From assembly GCF_003999875.1 (NCBI RefSeq), contig NZ_RQVJ01000006.1, positions 1 through 64,000 on the forward strand: a DNA stretch of 64,000 bases, read 5' to 3'. Of the stretch, positions 52,512-61,801 are shown in pieces. Position numbers and translations under genes: made by a program. Numbering within the stretch: position 1 is the first letter of the stretch; each line of letters starts with the position of its first letter. The DNA comes from Veillonella sp. 3310. GTDB taxonomy: Bacteria; Bacillota; Negativicutes; Veillonellales; Veillonellaceae. The notes under the pieces were generated by a model that did not search any database, was not told where the DNA came from, and saw only the letters and a program-made list of their open reading frames with translations.

Positions 52512-53906
52512 ATGTTAGAATTACAACCGATGATTCATAAATTTAAAATGAAAGATAAGTTCTTTCTACTAGACGTGAATAGTGGCATTATCCATGTTAT
52601 CGATGAGCTTATCGATCGCGTGTTAGATATCTATAATGGCACAAACCGTGAGGCGGTACATAGTGCACTAGATGCGACAGAGGATGCAGCAGAATTAGAC
52701 GAAATTATGGATGAGTTAGATGAGCTCATCAAAGAGGAAATGCTCTTTGCTCCTATGTCTGCAGAGTTCAAACTTGTGGTGGATGAAAAGCCAATCGTCA
52801 AAGCTCTTTGCTTAAATATTGCTCATGATTGCAACTTAGCTTGTAAATATTGTTTTGCCAGCCAAGGTGATTACGGCGGAGTGAAACGGGAATTAATGAG
52901 TTTTGACGTGGCGAAACGTGCCGTAGACTTCTTAATTTCCATGAGTGGTCCACGCCAACATTGCGAAATCGACTTCTTCGGTGGTGAGCCTTTGTTGAAC
53001 TGGGATGTAGTGAAACAGACCGTAGAATATATTGAATCGATTCAAGACAAACATGGAAAGATTTTTAAATTGACCTTAACCACCAACGGTGTGTTGCTTA
53101 CACAAGATAAAATCGATTATGTGAATGAACATAACATGAGTTTAGTTCTTTCCTTAGATGGTCGTGAAGATGTACATAATAGCATGCGCCCTAGTGCAGG
53201 TGGCAGAGATACGTACCAAACGGTAGCAAAAAACTTGGTCAATGCCGTACAGCAACGTGATGGCCGTGAATATTATGTGCGTGGTACGTATACGCATAAT
53301 AATCTAGACTTCTGTAAAGACGTAGAAGCTATGTCCGACTTAGGTTTCGAGCATTTGTCTATGGAACCAGTAGTTGGGGAAGACGGTGCTTATGTATTGC
53401 GTCCAGAAGATATGCCAATTATTGAAAAAGAATATGAAAAATTGGCAGACTTATATTTAGAACGTCAATTAGCTGGTTGGGGTGAGAAGTTTAACTTCTT
53501 CCACTTCCGTATGGATTTATATCGTGGACCATGTATGGCAAAACGTTTACGTGGTTGCGGAGCGGGTCATGAATATATGGCGGTTGTACCAAATGGAGAT
53601 ATTTATCCATGTCACCAATATGTAGGTAAAGATGGGTATGTGATCGGTACTGTTTTCGATGGTTTGAAAAACTACGATATACCAACACAGTTTAGAAACA
53701 CTCACGTATTTACGAAAGAAACATGTGCTAATTGCTGGGCAAAATTCTTCTGCTCTGGCGGTTGCCATGCAAATAATGAAACATTAGGTGGAGACCTTAG
53801 CACACCATACGAAATGGGATGTAAATTACAGAAAAAACGTATTGAATGTGCTATTATGATCCAAGCTGAACTTGATGCAGCAGGGATCCGACAAGAAAAT
53901 CACTAA
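52512..53906 (+). CDS. SCIFF peptide maturase (radical SAM/SPASM)
   Basis: This 464-residue enzyme forms thioether cross-links in the SCIFF peptide. An N-terminal peptide-recognition-like region (about 1-90) precedes the radical SAM core with CNLACKYCFA (CX3CX2C, about 111-118) and FFGGEPLLNW. The SPASM domain has CGAGHEYMAVVPNGDIYPCHQ and CANCWAKFFCSGGCHANNE, giving two further [4Fe-4S] clusters. Length and motifs match SCIFF maturases. GGAGG is five bases before the ATG. The precursor is the neighbouring upstream gene. Confidence 0.94.
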   Translation: MLELQPMIHKFKMKDKFFLLDVNSGIIHVIDELIDRVLDIYNGTNREAVHSALDATEDAAELDEIMDELDELIKEEMLFAPMSAEFKLVVDEKPIVKALCLNIAHDCNLACKYCFASQGDYGGVKRELMSFDVAKRAVDFLISMSGPRQHCEIDFFGGEPLLNWDVVKQTVEYIESIQDKHGKIFKLTLTTNGVLLTQDKIDYVNEHNMSLVLSLDGREDVHNSMRPSAGGRDTYQTVAKNLVNAVQQRDGREYYVRGTYTHNNLDFCKDVEAMSDLGFEHLSMEPVVGEDGAYVLRPEDMPIIEKEYEKLADLYLERQLAGWGEKFNFFHFRMDLYRGPCMAKRLRGCGAGHEYMAVVPNGDIYPCHQYVGKDGYVIGTVFDGLKNYDIPTQFRNTHVFTKETCANCWAKFFCSGGCHANNETLGGDLSTPYEMGCKLQKKRIECAIMIQAELDAAGIRQENH

Positions 53907-53935
53907 AATTATATAACAGAAGGGAGGCGGGTTCT

Positions 53936-56191
53936 ATGAAGGCATACACCATACATGTAACGGGCATTGTACAGGGCATAGGATTCCGCCCCTTTGTGTC
54001 TAAACTAGCTCACGAATTAGGAATCGTGGGCACAGTAAGAAATGACACGAGCGGTGTGGAGATACACATACAAGGTGTGGATGCAGATTGCCAACTGTTT
54101 GTAGAGCGATTGCAGTCTGAGTTACCTATACATGGACGTATCGATACCTTACAAATGGAACCGACGGAATTACAGACTTTGGATGATTTTACCATCATCC
54201 TTTCTCATGGTGTGAAAGGACATGCCTTTATTGGGGCTGATATGGCGCCTTGCGAGGCGTGCTTGCAAGATATACAAGACCCTGAGAATCGACGCTTTCA
54301 CTATGGGTTTACGAATTGTACGAATTGCGGTCCAAGGTATACGATTATTGAAAGTACCCCTTACGACCGTGACAAAACATCAATGAAAGTATTCCCTATG
54401 TGTGAAAACTGTCAGAAGGAATATGACGACCTAAACGGTCGGAGATACCATGCAGAGCCCAATGCTTGCGAGCACTGTGGCCCTATGTTTACATTGAAAG
54501 GCGCAGATGGAACGGTACTCACCACTGGGCTGGATGCGATAGAACAAGCCAAAGAGCATATACAAAATGGTTCTATCGTGGCACTAAAAGGCGTGGGAGG
54601 CTATCACTTGGTGTGTGATGCTTTACAAGAAAACGCAGTACAATCCTTAAGACAGCGCAAAGGACGACCTCGAAAACCATTAGCGGTCATGGCAGGGTCT
54701 TTGGAAATAGCAAAACAATATGTACATATATCTGAAAAGGAAGAAGAACTGCTATTGAGTCCTGCAAGGCCTATTGTGTTGTTGCAAAAGATAACAGAGC
54801 GTACTATAGCCCCTAGTGTAGCTCCTGGCATGGCAACGTTGGGCATTCTTTTACCTTATGCACCGTATCATTATAGCTTGATACCGTCTGAGGCTTTGTG
54901 GGTGATGACCAGTGCCAACCGCAGTGGAGACCCTGTGCTATATGATGATGTACAGGCAGCGGAAGAGCTACAGGGCATTGCAGAGTATATATTGACTCAC
55001 AATCGGGAGATTATTTCTCCCGTGGACGATTCGGTGGTGCAAGTGGTTCAGAATGAACCGATTCTAATCCGCCGTAGCCGAGGATACGTACCGTTGTCCA
55101 TTCTTGTAGTACCATTAGAAAAGAGTCCTACCATGCTTGCCATGGGGGCAGATATGAAAGCCTCTTTTGGTATGAATCGTGGGTCTCATGCGATCCTTAG
55201 TCCCTATATGGGAGATATGGAACATCAGCGAGTGCAAGATTTATTGTGGATTACGACGAAACGTTATGAAGACTTATTTCAGTTACAGCCTACTCAAGTT
55301 ATTGTAGATGCCCATCCGAATTATTATACTTCGCAGTGTGGTAGAATCTATGCAGAGAAGCATCAATTACCTGTCATAGAAGTGCAGCATCATCATGCCC
55401 ATGTGGCAGCGGTACTGGCGGAGCATAACATTCAAGATCCTGTGCTAGGAATCTGCTTTGATGGGACAGGATATGGCACAGATGGCACTTTATGGGGTGG
55501 TGAATTTTTATATTGCCACAAAGAATATATGGAACGGATGGCACATTTGAGTTATGCCCCTTTGCCAGGTGGTGAAATAGCCGTACGAGAACCGTGGCGC
55601 CAAGCCTTGTGGTATGTGAATCAGCTCTATCCAGCAGGAGCGCCTACAGTGCTAGAACAGTGGAAAGAATCACTGCCTAAAGGCTGGCAATTGTTAGAAA
55701 AAATGATGCCCCATATGCAGATGATACAGTCTTCTAGTGGTGGTCGTTTATTTGATACCGTAGCATCTTTGTTGGGGTTAGGTTATGAGCATCTCTATGA
55801 TGCGCATCTTGCTATAGAGTTAGAGCAATTGGCGCTTTCAGAGAAGGGCAGTATCCTAGATATGAAGATGGATGAAACTGTATTAGATACGATGAGTTTA
55901 GTACGTTCTGTCATAGAACAATTAGAATGTGGTGAAAGTGTAGCAAAAATCTCAGCGAACTTTCACAGAACTTTGATATATTATATAGGACAGATGGCGA
56001 AACAATGTTGTGAAAAACGACAGATTTCGCACATTGTTTTGTGTGGAGGAGTATTCCAAAATCGCATTCTCCTAGGAGGAGTAATGCAAGAATTACAGGG
56101 ATATAAGGTCCACGTTCCAACCCAAAGCCCTATGAATGATGGCGCTATCGCCTTGGGACAATTATGGTTAGGAAGTTATATAAATAGATAG
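53936..56191 (+). CDS. hypF: Carbamoyltransferase HypF
   Basis: This 751-residue HypF uses carbamoyl phosphate and ATP to make the thiocarboxamide on HypE, the source of the CN ligands of [NiFe] hydrogenase. An N-terminal acylphosphatase domain (GIVQGIGFRPFV, 10-21) is followed by two zinc fingers (CEACLQ...CTNCGPRYT and CENCQ...CEHCGP, about 105-190). A YrdC-like domain (about 205-385) precedes a Kae1-like carbamoyltransferase domain with QHHHAHVAAVLAEH. GGGAGGCGGG precedes the ATG. It heads hypFCDE. Confidence 0.96.
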   Translation: MKAYTIHVTGIVQGIGFRPFVSKLAHELGIVGTVRNDTSGVEIHIQGVDADCQLFVERLQSELPIHGRIDTLQMEPTELQTLDDFTIILSHGVKGHAFIGADMAPCEACLQDIQDPENRRFHYGFTNCTNCGPRYTIIESTPYDRDKTSMKVFPMCENCQKEYDDLNGRRYHAEPNACEHCGPMFTLKGADGTVLTTGLDAIEQAKEHIQNGSIVALKGVGGYHLVCDALQENAVQSLRQRKGRPRKPLAVMAGSLEIAKQYVHISEKEEELLLSPARPIVLLQKITERTIAPSVAPGMATLGILLPYAPYHYSLIPSEALWVMTSANRSGDPVLYDDVQAAEELQGIAEYILTHNREIISPVDDSVVQVVQNEPILIRRSRGYVPLSILVVPLEKSPTMLAMGADMKASFGMNRGSHAILSPYMGDMEHQRVQDLLWITTKRYEDLFQLQPTQVIVDAHPNYYTSQCGRIYAEKHQLPVIEVQHHHAHVAAVLAEHNIQDPVLGICFDGTGYGTDGTLWGGEFLYCHKEYMERMAHLSYAPLPGGEIAVREPWRQALWYVNQLYPAGAPTVLEQWKESLPKGWQLLEKMMPHMQMIQSSSGGRLFDTVASLLGLGYEHLYDAHLAIELEQLALSEKGSILDMKMDETVLDTMSLVRSVIEQLECGESVAKISANFHRTLIYYIGQMAKQCCEKRQISHIVLCGGVFQNRILLGGVMQELQGYKVHVPTQSPMNDGAIALGQLWLGSYINR

Positions 56192-56199
56192 GAGATACT

Positions 56200-56454
56200 A
56201 TGTGTTTAGCAGTACCTGCACAATTGGTGCATATTAATGAAACCATCGGTACCGTGGAATTAACAGGGGTGCAACGAGAGTGCAGCCTGTTATTGGTGCC
56301 GGAAGCAAAAATTGGAGATTGGTTATTAGTCCATGCGGGCTGTGCCGTACAAATTGTAGATGAGGAGGAAGCGCGTTTGACCCTTGAGGCATTCCGCGAA
56401 TTAGAAGAACTTGAACAAGATTACTTTAACGGAAAAATCGAAAGTCGCAGCTAG
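56200..56454 (+). CDS. hypC: Hydrogenase maturation chaperone HypC
   Basis: This 84-residue HypC/HybG family chaperone has the essential N-terminal MCLAVPAQ with Cys2, and GDWLLVHAGCAVQIVDEEEA. It shuttles the Fe(CN)2CO unit with HypD to the hydrogenase large subunit. It starts eight bases after hypF and its 3' end overlaps the likely hypD start by 44 bases. Confidence 0.95.
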   Translation: MCLAVPAQLVHINETIGTVELTGVQRECSLLLVPEAKIGDWLLVHAGCAVQIVDEEEARLTLEAFRELEELEQDYFNGKIESRS

Positions 56455-57529
56455 TTTACTAGAGCGCATTCACGAATTACATAATCCAGAGGAAACGGTA
56501 CGATTCATGGAAGTCTGTGGGACCCATACAGTGGCTATCTTTCGTGAAGGGATTCGTCAAATGTTGCCGAAAGGCATAGAATTAATCAGCGGTCCTGGAT
56601 GTCCTGTGTGTGTGACAGACCAACAATATATGGATCAAGCCTTGGCGTATGCGGCTCGAGAGGATGTAGTCATCGCTACCTTTGGAGATATGCTGAAGAT
56701 TCCTGGTACAACAGGTAATTTATGGCAGTCAAAAGAAAATGGGGCTCATATTGAAATTATTTATAGCCCTATGGAAGTGATTGGATTGAGTGAACAATAT
56801 CCAGATAAAAAGATTATTTTCTTAGGCATCGGCTTTGAAACGACTATCGCTGTCATTGCGGCCACTATTCAGGCAGTACATGCTAAGGGATTAAAAAATG
56901 TATTTTTCTTGATTTCTCATAAATTGGTGCCTCCTGCATTACGTGCATTATTGAGTAATCCAGAGCATCAAATTGATGGATTTCTGTTGCCAGGCCATGT
57001 AAGTGTTATCATTGGGGAACAGCCGTATCAATTCTTGGCCGATGAATATCATATGCCAAGCTGTATTGCTGGTTTTGATGGTGTAGAAATTTTGGCGGCT
57101 ATTGTGAATTTGTTGGAACAACGAAAAGAACAAACATTTTATGTAGGTAATACGTATCGTTCTGTGGTAGCAAAAACGGGCAATTCTGTAGCACAACAGT
57201 TGATGGATACTTTATATGAACCGTCCGATGATGGTTGGCGAGGTATCGGTGTATTGCCAGCATCGGGTTTAAAATTGCGCGGAGAATGGTCTGCCTATGA
57301 TGCGTTGGTACAACTACCTTTAGGAACATTTACAACCAGTGATGGGCCGAAAGGATGCCAATGTGGATCTGTCATTCAAGGAATGATTCATCCGGATGCA
57401 TGTCCTTTATTTGGTAAACTTTGTACACCAGAGCATCCAGTGGGGGCTTGTATGGTATCGGTAGAAGGCAGTTGTTCAGCTTGGTATAAATATGGTTTTT
57501 CCAGTGGTGGAATGACCTGGGAGGAATAA
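56411..57529 (+). CDS. hypD: Hydrogenase maturation protein HypD
   Basis: This 372-residue [4Fe-4S] scaffold assembles the Fe(CN)2CO centre. It shows FMEVCGTHTVAIFREGIR, SGPGCPVCVTD, FLGIGFETT, and a C-terminal CQCG...CPLFGKLC...GACMVSVEGSCSAWY cluster region. The start is taken as a TTG at 56411, giving the usual family length. No good ribosome site is seen and it overlaps hypC by 44 bases, so coupling is likely. The first ATG (56508) would delete the N-terminal 32 residues. Confidence 0.92.
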   Translation: MNKITLTEKSKVAASLLERIHELHNPEETVRFMEVCGTHTVAIFREGIRQMLPKGIELISGPGCPVCVTDQQYMDQALAYAAREDVVIATFGDMLKIPGTTGNLWQSKENGAHIEIIYSPMEVIGLSEQYPDKKIIFLGIGFETTIAVIAATIQAVHAKGLKNVFFLISHKLVPPALRALLSNPEHQIDGFLLPGHVSVIIGEQPYQFLADEYHMPSCIAGFDGVEILAAIVNLLEQRKEQTFYVGNTYRSVVAKTGNSVAQQLMDTLYEPSDDGWRGIGVLPASGLKLRGEWSAYDALVQLPLGTFTTSDGPKGCQCGSVIQGMIHPDACPLFGKLCTPEHPVGACMVSVEGSCSAWYKYGFSSGGMTWEE

Positions 57530-58537
57530 ATGGAACGTATTCGCTTAGTCCATGGTAATGGCGGTAAATTTAGCCATGAATTGGTGGACCAATATATTGT
57601 GAAATATTTTTCGAATCCAATATTAAATGAATTACATGATGGCGCTGTATTTCCAGTCACAACGGGACGTATGGCTATGAGTACAGATTCCTATGTAGTG
57701 ACACCACATATTTTCCCCGGTGGCAACATTGGTAAGTTAGCTGTATGCGGTACAGTAAATGATTTAGCTATGATGGGCGCAGTGCCTCAGTATTTGTCGT
57801 GCGGGCTCATCTTAGAAGAAGGATTGCCTATTTCGACATTAGAAACTGTGTTGCAAACCATGTCAGATATGGCACAACTTTCAGGGGTATCCATTGTGAC
57901 AGGGGATACGAAGGTAGTAGAAAAGGGGTCTGTTGACGGCATCTACATCAATACTGCCGGCGTAGGTATCGTACCAGACTATGTACAGTTAGGTACTTCC
58001 TATATTGAAAGTGGTATGAAAGTTATCATTTCCGGCACCTTGGGGGACCATGCGATTGCTGTCATGGGAACTCGGTATGGATTGGATTTACCAGATACGA
58101 TACAAACAGATTGTGCGCCTTTACATAAAATGGCTCACAAGTTATTAGAAACCTTTGGTAAAGATATTGCATTCTTTAGAGATCCTACTCGTGGTGGCTT
58201 AGCGACGACGCTCCAAGAGATTGCCAACTCCGCACAAAAAGGGATTCGTTTGCAAGAGTCTGCCATCCCTATTAGAGAGGAAGTACAAGCTGTATGCCAA
58301 GTGTTAGGGTACGATCCATTGTATTTGGCAAATGAAGGTAAGATGATTGCCATTGTACGTGCTGATGTGGCAGATGAGGTAGTGCAGGTGATGCGTACTT
58401 TCACAGAAGGTCGTGATGCGGTGATCATCGGCGATGTGGTGAATGGCAATGCCGGCAAAGTAGGGTTACAAACGGCAGTAGGTGGAATTCGCCTCTTGGA
58501 TATGCTGGGAGAAGACCAAGTGCCACGAATTTGCTAG
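57530..58537 (+). CDS. hypE: Hydrogenase maturation protein HypE
   Basis: This 335-residue PurM/ThiL-fold ATPase dehydrates the thiocarboxamide to thiocyanate on its C-terminal Cys. It has the family start LVHGNGGKFSHELVDQYIVKYF, TDSYVVTPHIFPGGNIGKLAVCGTVNDLAMMGA, DPTRGGLATTL, and the diagnostic C-terminus VPRIC. It starts at the base after the hypD stop. Genes hypA and hypB and the hydrogenase itself are not in the window. Confidence 0.96.
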   Translation: MERIRLVHGNGGKFSHELVDQYIVKYFSNPILNELHDGAVFPVTTGRMAMSTDSYVVTPHIFPGGNIGKLAVCGTVNDLAMMGAVPQYLSCGLILEEGLPISTLETVLQTMSDMAQLSGVSIVTGDTKVVEKGSVDGIYINTAGVGIVPDYVQLGTSYIESGMKVIISGTLGDHAIAVMGTRYGLDLPDTIQTDCAPLHKMAHKLLETFGKDIAFFRDPTRGGLATTLQEIANSAQKGIRLQESAIPIREEVQAVCQVLGYDPLYLANEGKMIAIVRADVADEVVQVMRTFTEGRDAVIIGDVVNGNAGKVGLQTAVGGIRLLDMLGEDQVPRIC

Positions 58538-58640
58538 AAAATTGTAATAATTCATGAAAAAATCATACATATCCCGTATACTTTGTATAGAATAAAAATG
58601 TATTTTTTGATACAATGGAAAGGAAAAGGAGGATATTACG

Positions 58641-59087
58641 ATGAAAAAACAAATCGTAGCTGCTATGGTAGCATTCTCAGTAGCCACTGTAGGTGTTGTT
58701 GGCGTTCAACAAGCACAGGCATTTAATTTAGGCAGTCTAGTAGGGGGCGTATTGAAAGTAGGAGGCGTGGGCTTTCTAGTGGATAAGTACGGTGACTCCA
58801 TCAATAATTTCTTGAACAATTTATTAAAGCAAAATAATTTGAGTACTACGTACTCAACAAAAGTAGTTCCTATTGTGAGTCTAGGTAAAGGCGGCCATAT
58901 TGGTGCGGCGCAGGTAACAGGCCCTAGCAGTGAAGTGGAACGTGTTGAGGCGGTAGCGCAAATAGAGGCTAGTTTTAATTCCGTAGCTCGCGTAAAAGGA
59001 CTAGTACCGATTGATAGCACAAACCCAACGACTGCTAATCGCATTCAAGGGGTCGGTGTATCAGCAATTATAGATTTGAAGATTTAA
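58641..59087 (+). CDS. Exported hypothetical protein
   Basis: This 148-residue protein has a Sec signal peptide (1-27, cleavage after QQAQA) and no further membrane segment, so it is periplasmic or surface-exposed. The mature part starts FNLGSLVGGVLKVGG, a glycine-rich amphipathic stretch, followed by strand-rich sequence. No family is recognised. AAGGAGG precedes the ATG. A short GC-rich hairpin follows, then another exported protein. Confidence 0.7.
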   Translation: MKKQIVAAMVAFSVATVGVVGVQQAQAFNLGSLVGGVLKVGGVGFLVDKYGDSINNFLNNLLKQNNLSTTYSTKVVPIVSLGKGGHIGAAQVTGPSSEVERVEAVAQIEASFNSVARVKGLVPIDSTNPTTANRIQGVGVSAIIDLKI

Positions 59088-59092
59088 TGGAT

Positions 59093-59116
59093 TAGCACGG
59101 GCTTGCCCGTGCTATC
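59093..59116 (+). terminator. GC-rich hairpin between exported-protein genes
   Basis: TAGCACGGG-CTTG-CCCGTGCTA perfect stem but only CTATG after it. It is a weak terminator at best and may instead stabilise the upstream mRNA. Confidence 0.5.
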
Positions 59117-59144
59117 TATGTGTTAGTAGAGATGAGGAGATACT

Positions 59145-60218
59145 ATGAAACGTTCTGCTGTATTGGGAGCCGTATTCGCTCTTTTAACAACAAGTGTATG
59201 GGCTGCACCAGACACTGTTTTAGAAAAAACAGAAGCCTTAGAAAGTACTGTATATGGTAAAGTGCAAGTAGGGGCCTTAACAGATCGAGTGCATCAATTG
59301 CAAGATACTATTTTGGGAGCCAAACAACAAGGCAGTATTACTGGTCAAGTGGAATCTTTGTACAAATCTGTAGAAGGGCAAGGTACAAAGGTAACGTTAC
59401 ATCAGGAAGTGAATGCTTTGGAATGGATGTATTTCGATGAAGTTCATAGTGGATCTCTTGTAGAGCGCATTGGGGAAATGGAACGCAGTGTGAATGGGCT
59501 AGAAACAAAAGGCTCCTTACAAAGTCGTGTACAAAAACTAAAACAATCTATTTTTGGCACACAAGTAGCGTTAAAAACTAAGACTGGCACAATTGGAGCA
59601 GATCAAGTATTTACTCTAGAGTTGACAGAACCTGTGACATCTCAAAAAAATGTAAAAGATGATGTGGTACATGTCAAAGTAGCCGAAGATGTAATGGATG
59701 GAGAAACTTTGTTGATTCCTAAAGGTACGGTAGGAACTGGGCATATTACAGAAATTACAAAAGCTCGTTCCTTTGGTCGTAATGCCAAATTGAACATTGT
59801 ATTTGATCAATTACAAGGTATTGATGGCACAATTTTCACAGCTATCCAAGGGGAAGAAGCAAAAGCGAAAACAAAAGGCGAATTAAAAGCGGCTGGTGCC
59901 TCTGTAGCGGGAGCTGTGTTATTGGGGCCAGTGGGCTTAGTAGGTGGTTTCTTTGTAAAAGGTAAATCCATTGATTTGCCAGTAGGAACTCTTGTATATG
60001 TACAACCGGAATCTTCTGTTACTATTTCTGGTATAGAAATACATGGTGTGGATACCGGTGTAGCTCCTAAAGCTCCAGTGGAGCCAGTGGTGGCGCCAAA
60101 AGCAGCAGAGCCAGTTGCTACACAAGTAAAAGCTGCAAAAGCAGAACCAGTACAAGTAGTACCAGATGATACATTAACAGAAAAACCTGTTATTATTGTA
60201 AAACGCGAGCAAAACTAG
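59145..60218 (+). CDS. Exported repeat protein, unknown
   Basis: This 357-residue protein has a signal peptide (1-21, cleavage after VWA). Residues about 25-142 hold five degenerate repeats of 21-23 residues with the pattern G-[SA]-[LI]-x-x-[RQ]-V-x-x-L-x-x-x-[IV]-x-G (for example GALTDRVHQLQDTILG, GSITGQVESLYKSVEG, GSLQSRVQKLKQSIFG). A strand-rich domain (about 145-290) contains PKGTVGTGHITEI, and the C-terminal tail is Ala/Pro/Val-rich. It lies directly before lptD and is likely cotranscribed, suggesting an envelope role. No family is assigned. Confidence 0.7.
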   Translation: MKRSAVLGAVFALLTTSVWAAPDTVLEKTEALESTVYGKVQVGALTDRVHQLQDTILGAKQQGSITGQVESLYKSVEGQGTKVTLHQEVNALEWMYFDEVHSGSLVERIGEMERSVNGLETKGSLQSRVQKLKQSIFGTQVALKTKTGTIGADQVFTLELTEPVTSQKNVKDDVVHVKVAEDVMDGETLLIPKGTVGTGHITEITKARSFGRNAKLNIVFDQLQGIDGTIFTAIQGEEAKAKTKGELKAAGASVAGAVLLGPVGLVGGFFVKGKSIDLPVGTLVYVQPESSVTISGIEIHGVDTGVAPKAPVEPVVAPKAAEPVATQVKAAKAEPVQVVPDDTLTEKPVIIVKREQN

Positions 60219-60227
60219 GAGATGGGC

Positions 60228-61787
60228 ATGAAAAGATATTCTGTAACAGCCGCTGCCATTTTGACGGCATTGGCATGTACACAAAGCCATGCACAAGCAG
60301 TAGATACGACAGCTCCAGTATTTGAAACGGAGCCCCAAGTAGCTACGGTTCAGTATGTGCAAACGCCTATGGGTTCCACTGTATCTACGGATACAAAGTA
60401 TGTACCAAATCTGCAAGTGAAGCCAGTATCTCCTAAAGAAAAACAAGAGGTACAGAAGCCAGCTGTGCCAGTTCGTATTGATGCAGATAAAATGTATTAT
60501 AATGATACCACTGGTCGTGTATGGGCCAATGGCTCTGTAGAAGTTGAACGTGGCAATCAACAATTATTGTCGCAAAACATAGAAGGCAATGTGAAGACAC
60601 AACAGTATGAAAGTACATCAGACTATCGCTTTTTAGAAGATAAAGGGGACACAAAAGATTTAAAAGGTTCTCATATTACCTACAATGCGACTACTGGTGA
60701 AGCGCATACAAAGGATGTATTTGGCTATGCGGATCCCTATTGGGTGAAAGCTGAAGTGGGTGACTTTGATGGTAAAACAGGTCGTATTGAAAAGGGTTGG
60801 TTAACTACAAAACATGCGATCGCTTTCAAAGGAGCCCCTGATTATCGTGTGGAAGGGGATTATATTGAAGTATTCCCTGGCGATAAAGCAGTCATTCATA
60901 ATGCAAGCTTTTATATTAAAAATAAACGAATTATTTCTGTAAAAAAATATACCGTGTCTTTGCGCCAAGATAAACAAGGAGAAGTCAGTGTATTTTCCTT
61001 TGTACCAAGACCAAAATACAATTCTTCTGATGGATTGAGCTTACATGGTAAGATTGACTATCCTGTATCTAAGCATGGAGAGTTATTCTTGCATTATACT
61101 TGGGGTACCAATATTGGGTTTAAACCGTCTTTTGGGTATGTACAGTTCTTGCCATGGGGTGAAGCAAAGATTGCATATAGTCGTGAATCAGCTACATTAA
61201 ATGCTAAAAAGGTATGGGTAGAAAAGAAACCTGAACTGTCCATAGATACGCATGCCTATCATATAGGTACTACGCCGTTTACCATTCGTGGTGGTGCTAG
61301 CTATGGTAGATGGGTAGAAGGCCATATCAAGGGCTCACATGCTAAGTATTTTGGGGAACTTTCTCATGACCCAGTTCACGTTGGACCAAAGACAGAGGTA
61401 AAATTCTATGGTGGTTACCAACGGGACTATTATGGATATGATTCATCCGTACGGTCTATGCCATATTGGGGCGTAGGAGCGACTACAAAATTAGGACCAC
61501 GAGTGGATGCATGGGCTGGATATCGTCAAAGTAATGTATCGGTTTCAGCAGATTCTCCATATCCATTTGACCAAATCGATGTGAAGTATAATCTGTACTA
61601 TGGTTTAAGTGTACAAGCTACACGATTAGACCGTTTTAGTATACAAATGCAACGAGACTTGCAAACCCATGAATTACGCTATGTAGATTTGACGTGGCAT
61701 AGAGATTTGCATTCCTTTGAGGGCTCTTTGACATATCGCACGAAACAAAAGAAATGGGAATATACATTGGTAGCGAAAGATTTTTAA
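60228..61787 (+). CDS. lptD: LptD-like LPS-assembly outer-membrane protein (short)
   Basis: This 519-residue protein has a signal peptide (about 1-24) and an OstA/LptA jellyroll domain from about 85 (RIDADKMYYNDTTGRVWANGSVEVERGNQ, first 20 residues RIDADKMYYNDTTGRVWANG). A beta-barrel domain then ends TLVAKDF. LptD inserts LPS into the outer leaflet with LptE. At 519 residues it is shorter than proteobacterial LptD (about 780), as in some Negativicutes. The ATG at 60228 is six bases after AGGAG; the ATG at 60222 is too close. It follows the repeat protein and precedes galU. Confidence 0.82.
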   Translation: MKRYSVTAAAILTALACTQSHAQAVDTTAPVFETEPQVATVQYVQTPMGSTVSTDTKYVPNLQVKPVSPKEKQEVQKPAVPVRIDADKMYYNDTTGRVWANGSVEVERGNQQLLSQNIEGNVKTQQYESTSDYRFLEDKGDTKDLKGSHITYNATTGEAHTKDVFGYADPYWVKAEVGDFDGKTGRIEKGWLTTKHAIAFKGAPDYRVEGDYIEVFPGDKAVIHNASFYIKNKRIISVKKYTVSLRQDKQGEVSVFSFVPRPKYNSSDGLSLHGKIDYPVSKHGELFLHYTWGTNIGFKPSFGYVQFLPWGEAKIAYSRESATLNAKKVWVEKKPELSIDTHAYHIGTTPFTIRGGASYGRWVEGHIKGSHAKYFGELSHDPVHVGPKTEVKFYGGYQRDYYGYDSSVRSMPYWGVGATTKLGPRVDAWAGYRQSNVSVSADSPYPFDQIDVKYNLYYGLSVQATRLDRFSIQMQRDLQTHELRYVDLTWHRDLHSFEGSLTYRTKQKKWEYTLVAKDF

Positions 61788-61801
61788 TCTAAGGGGACGC
61801 C

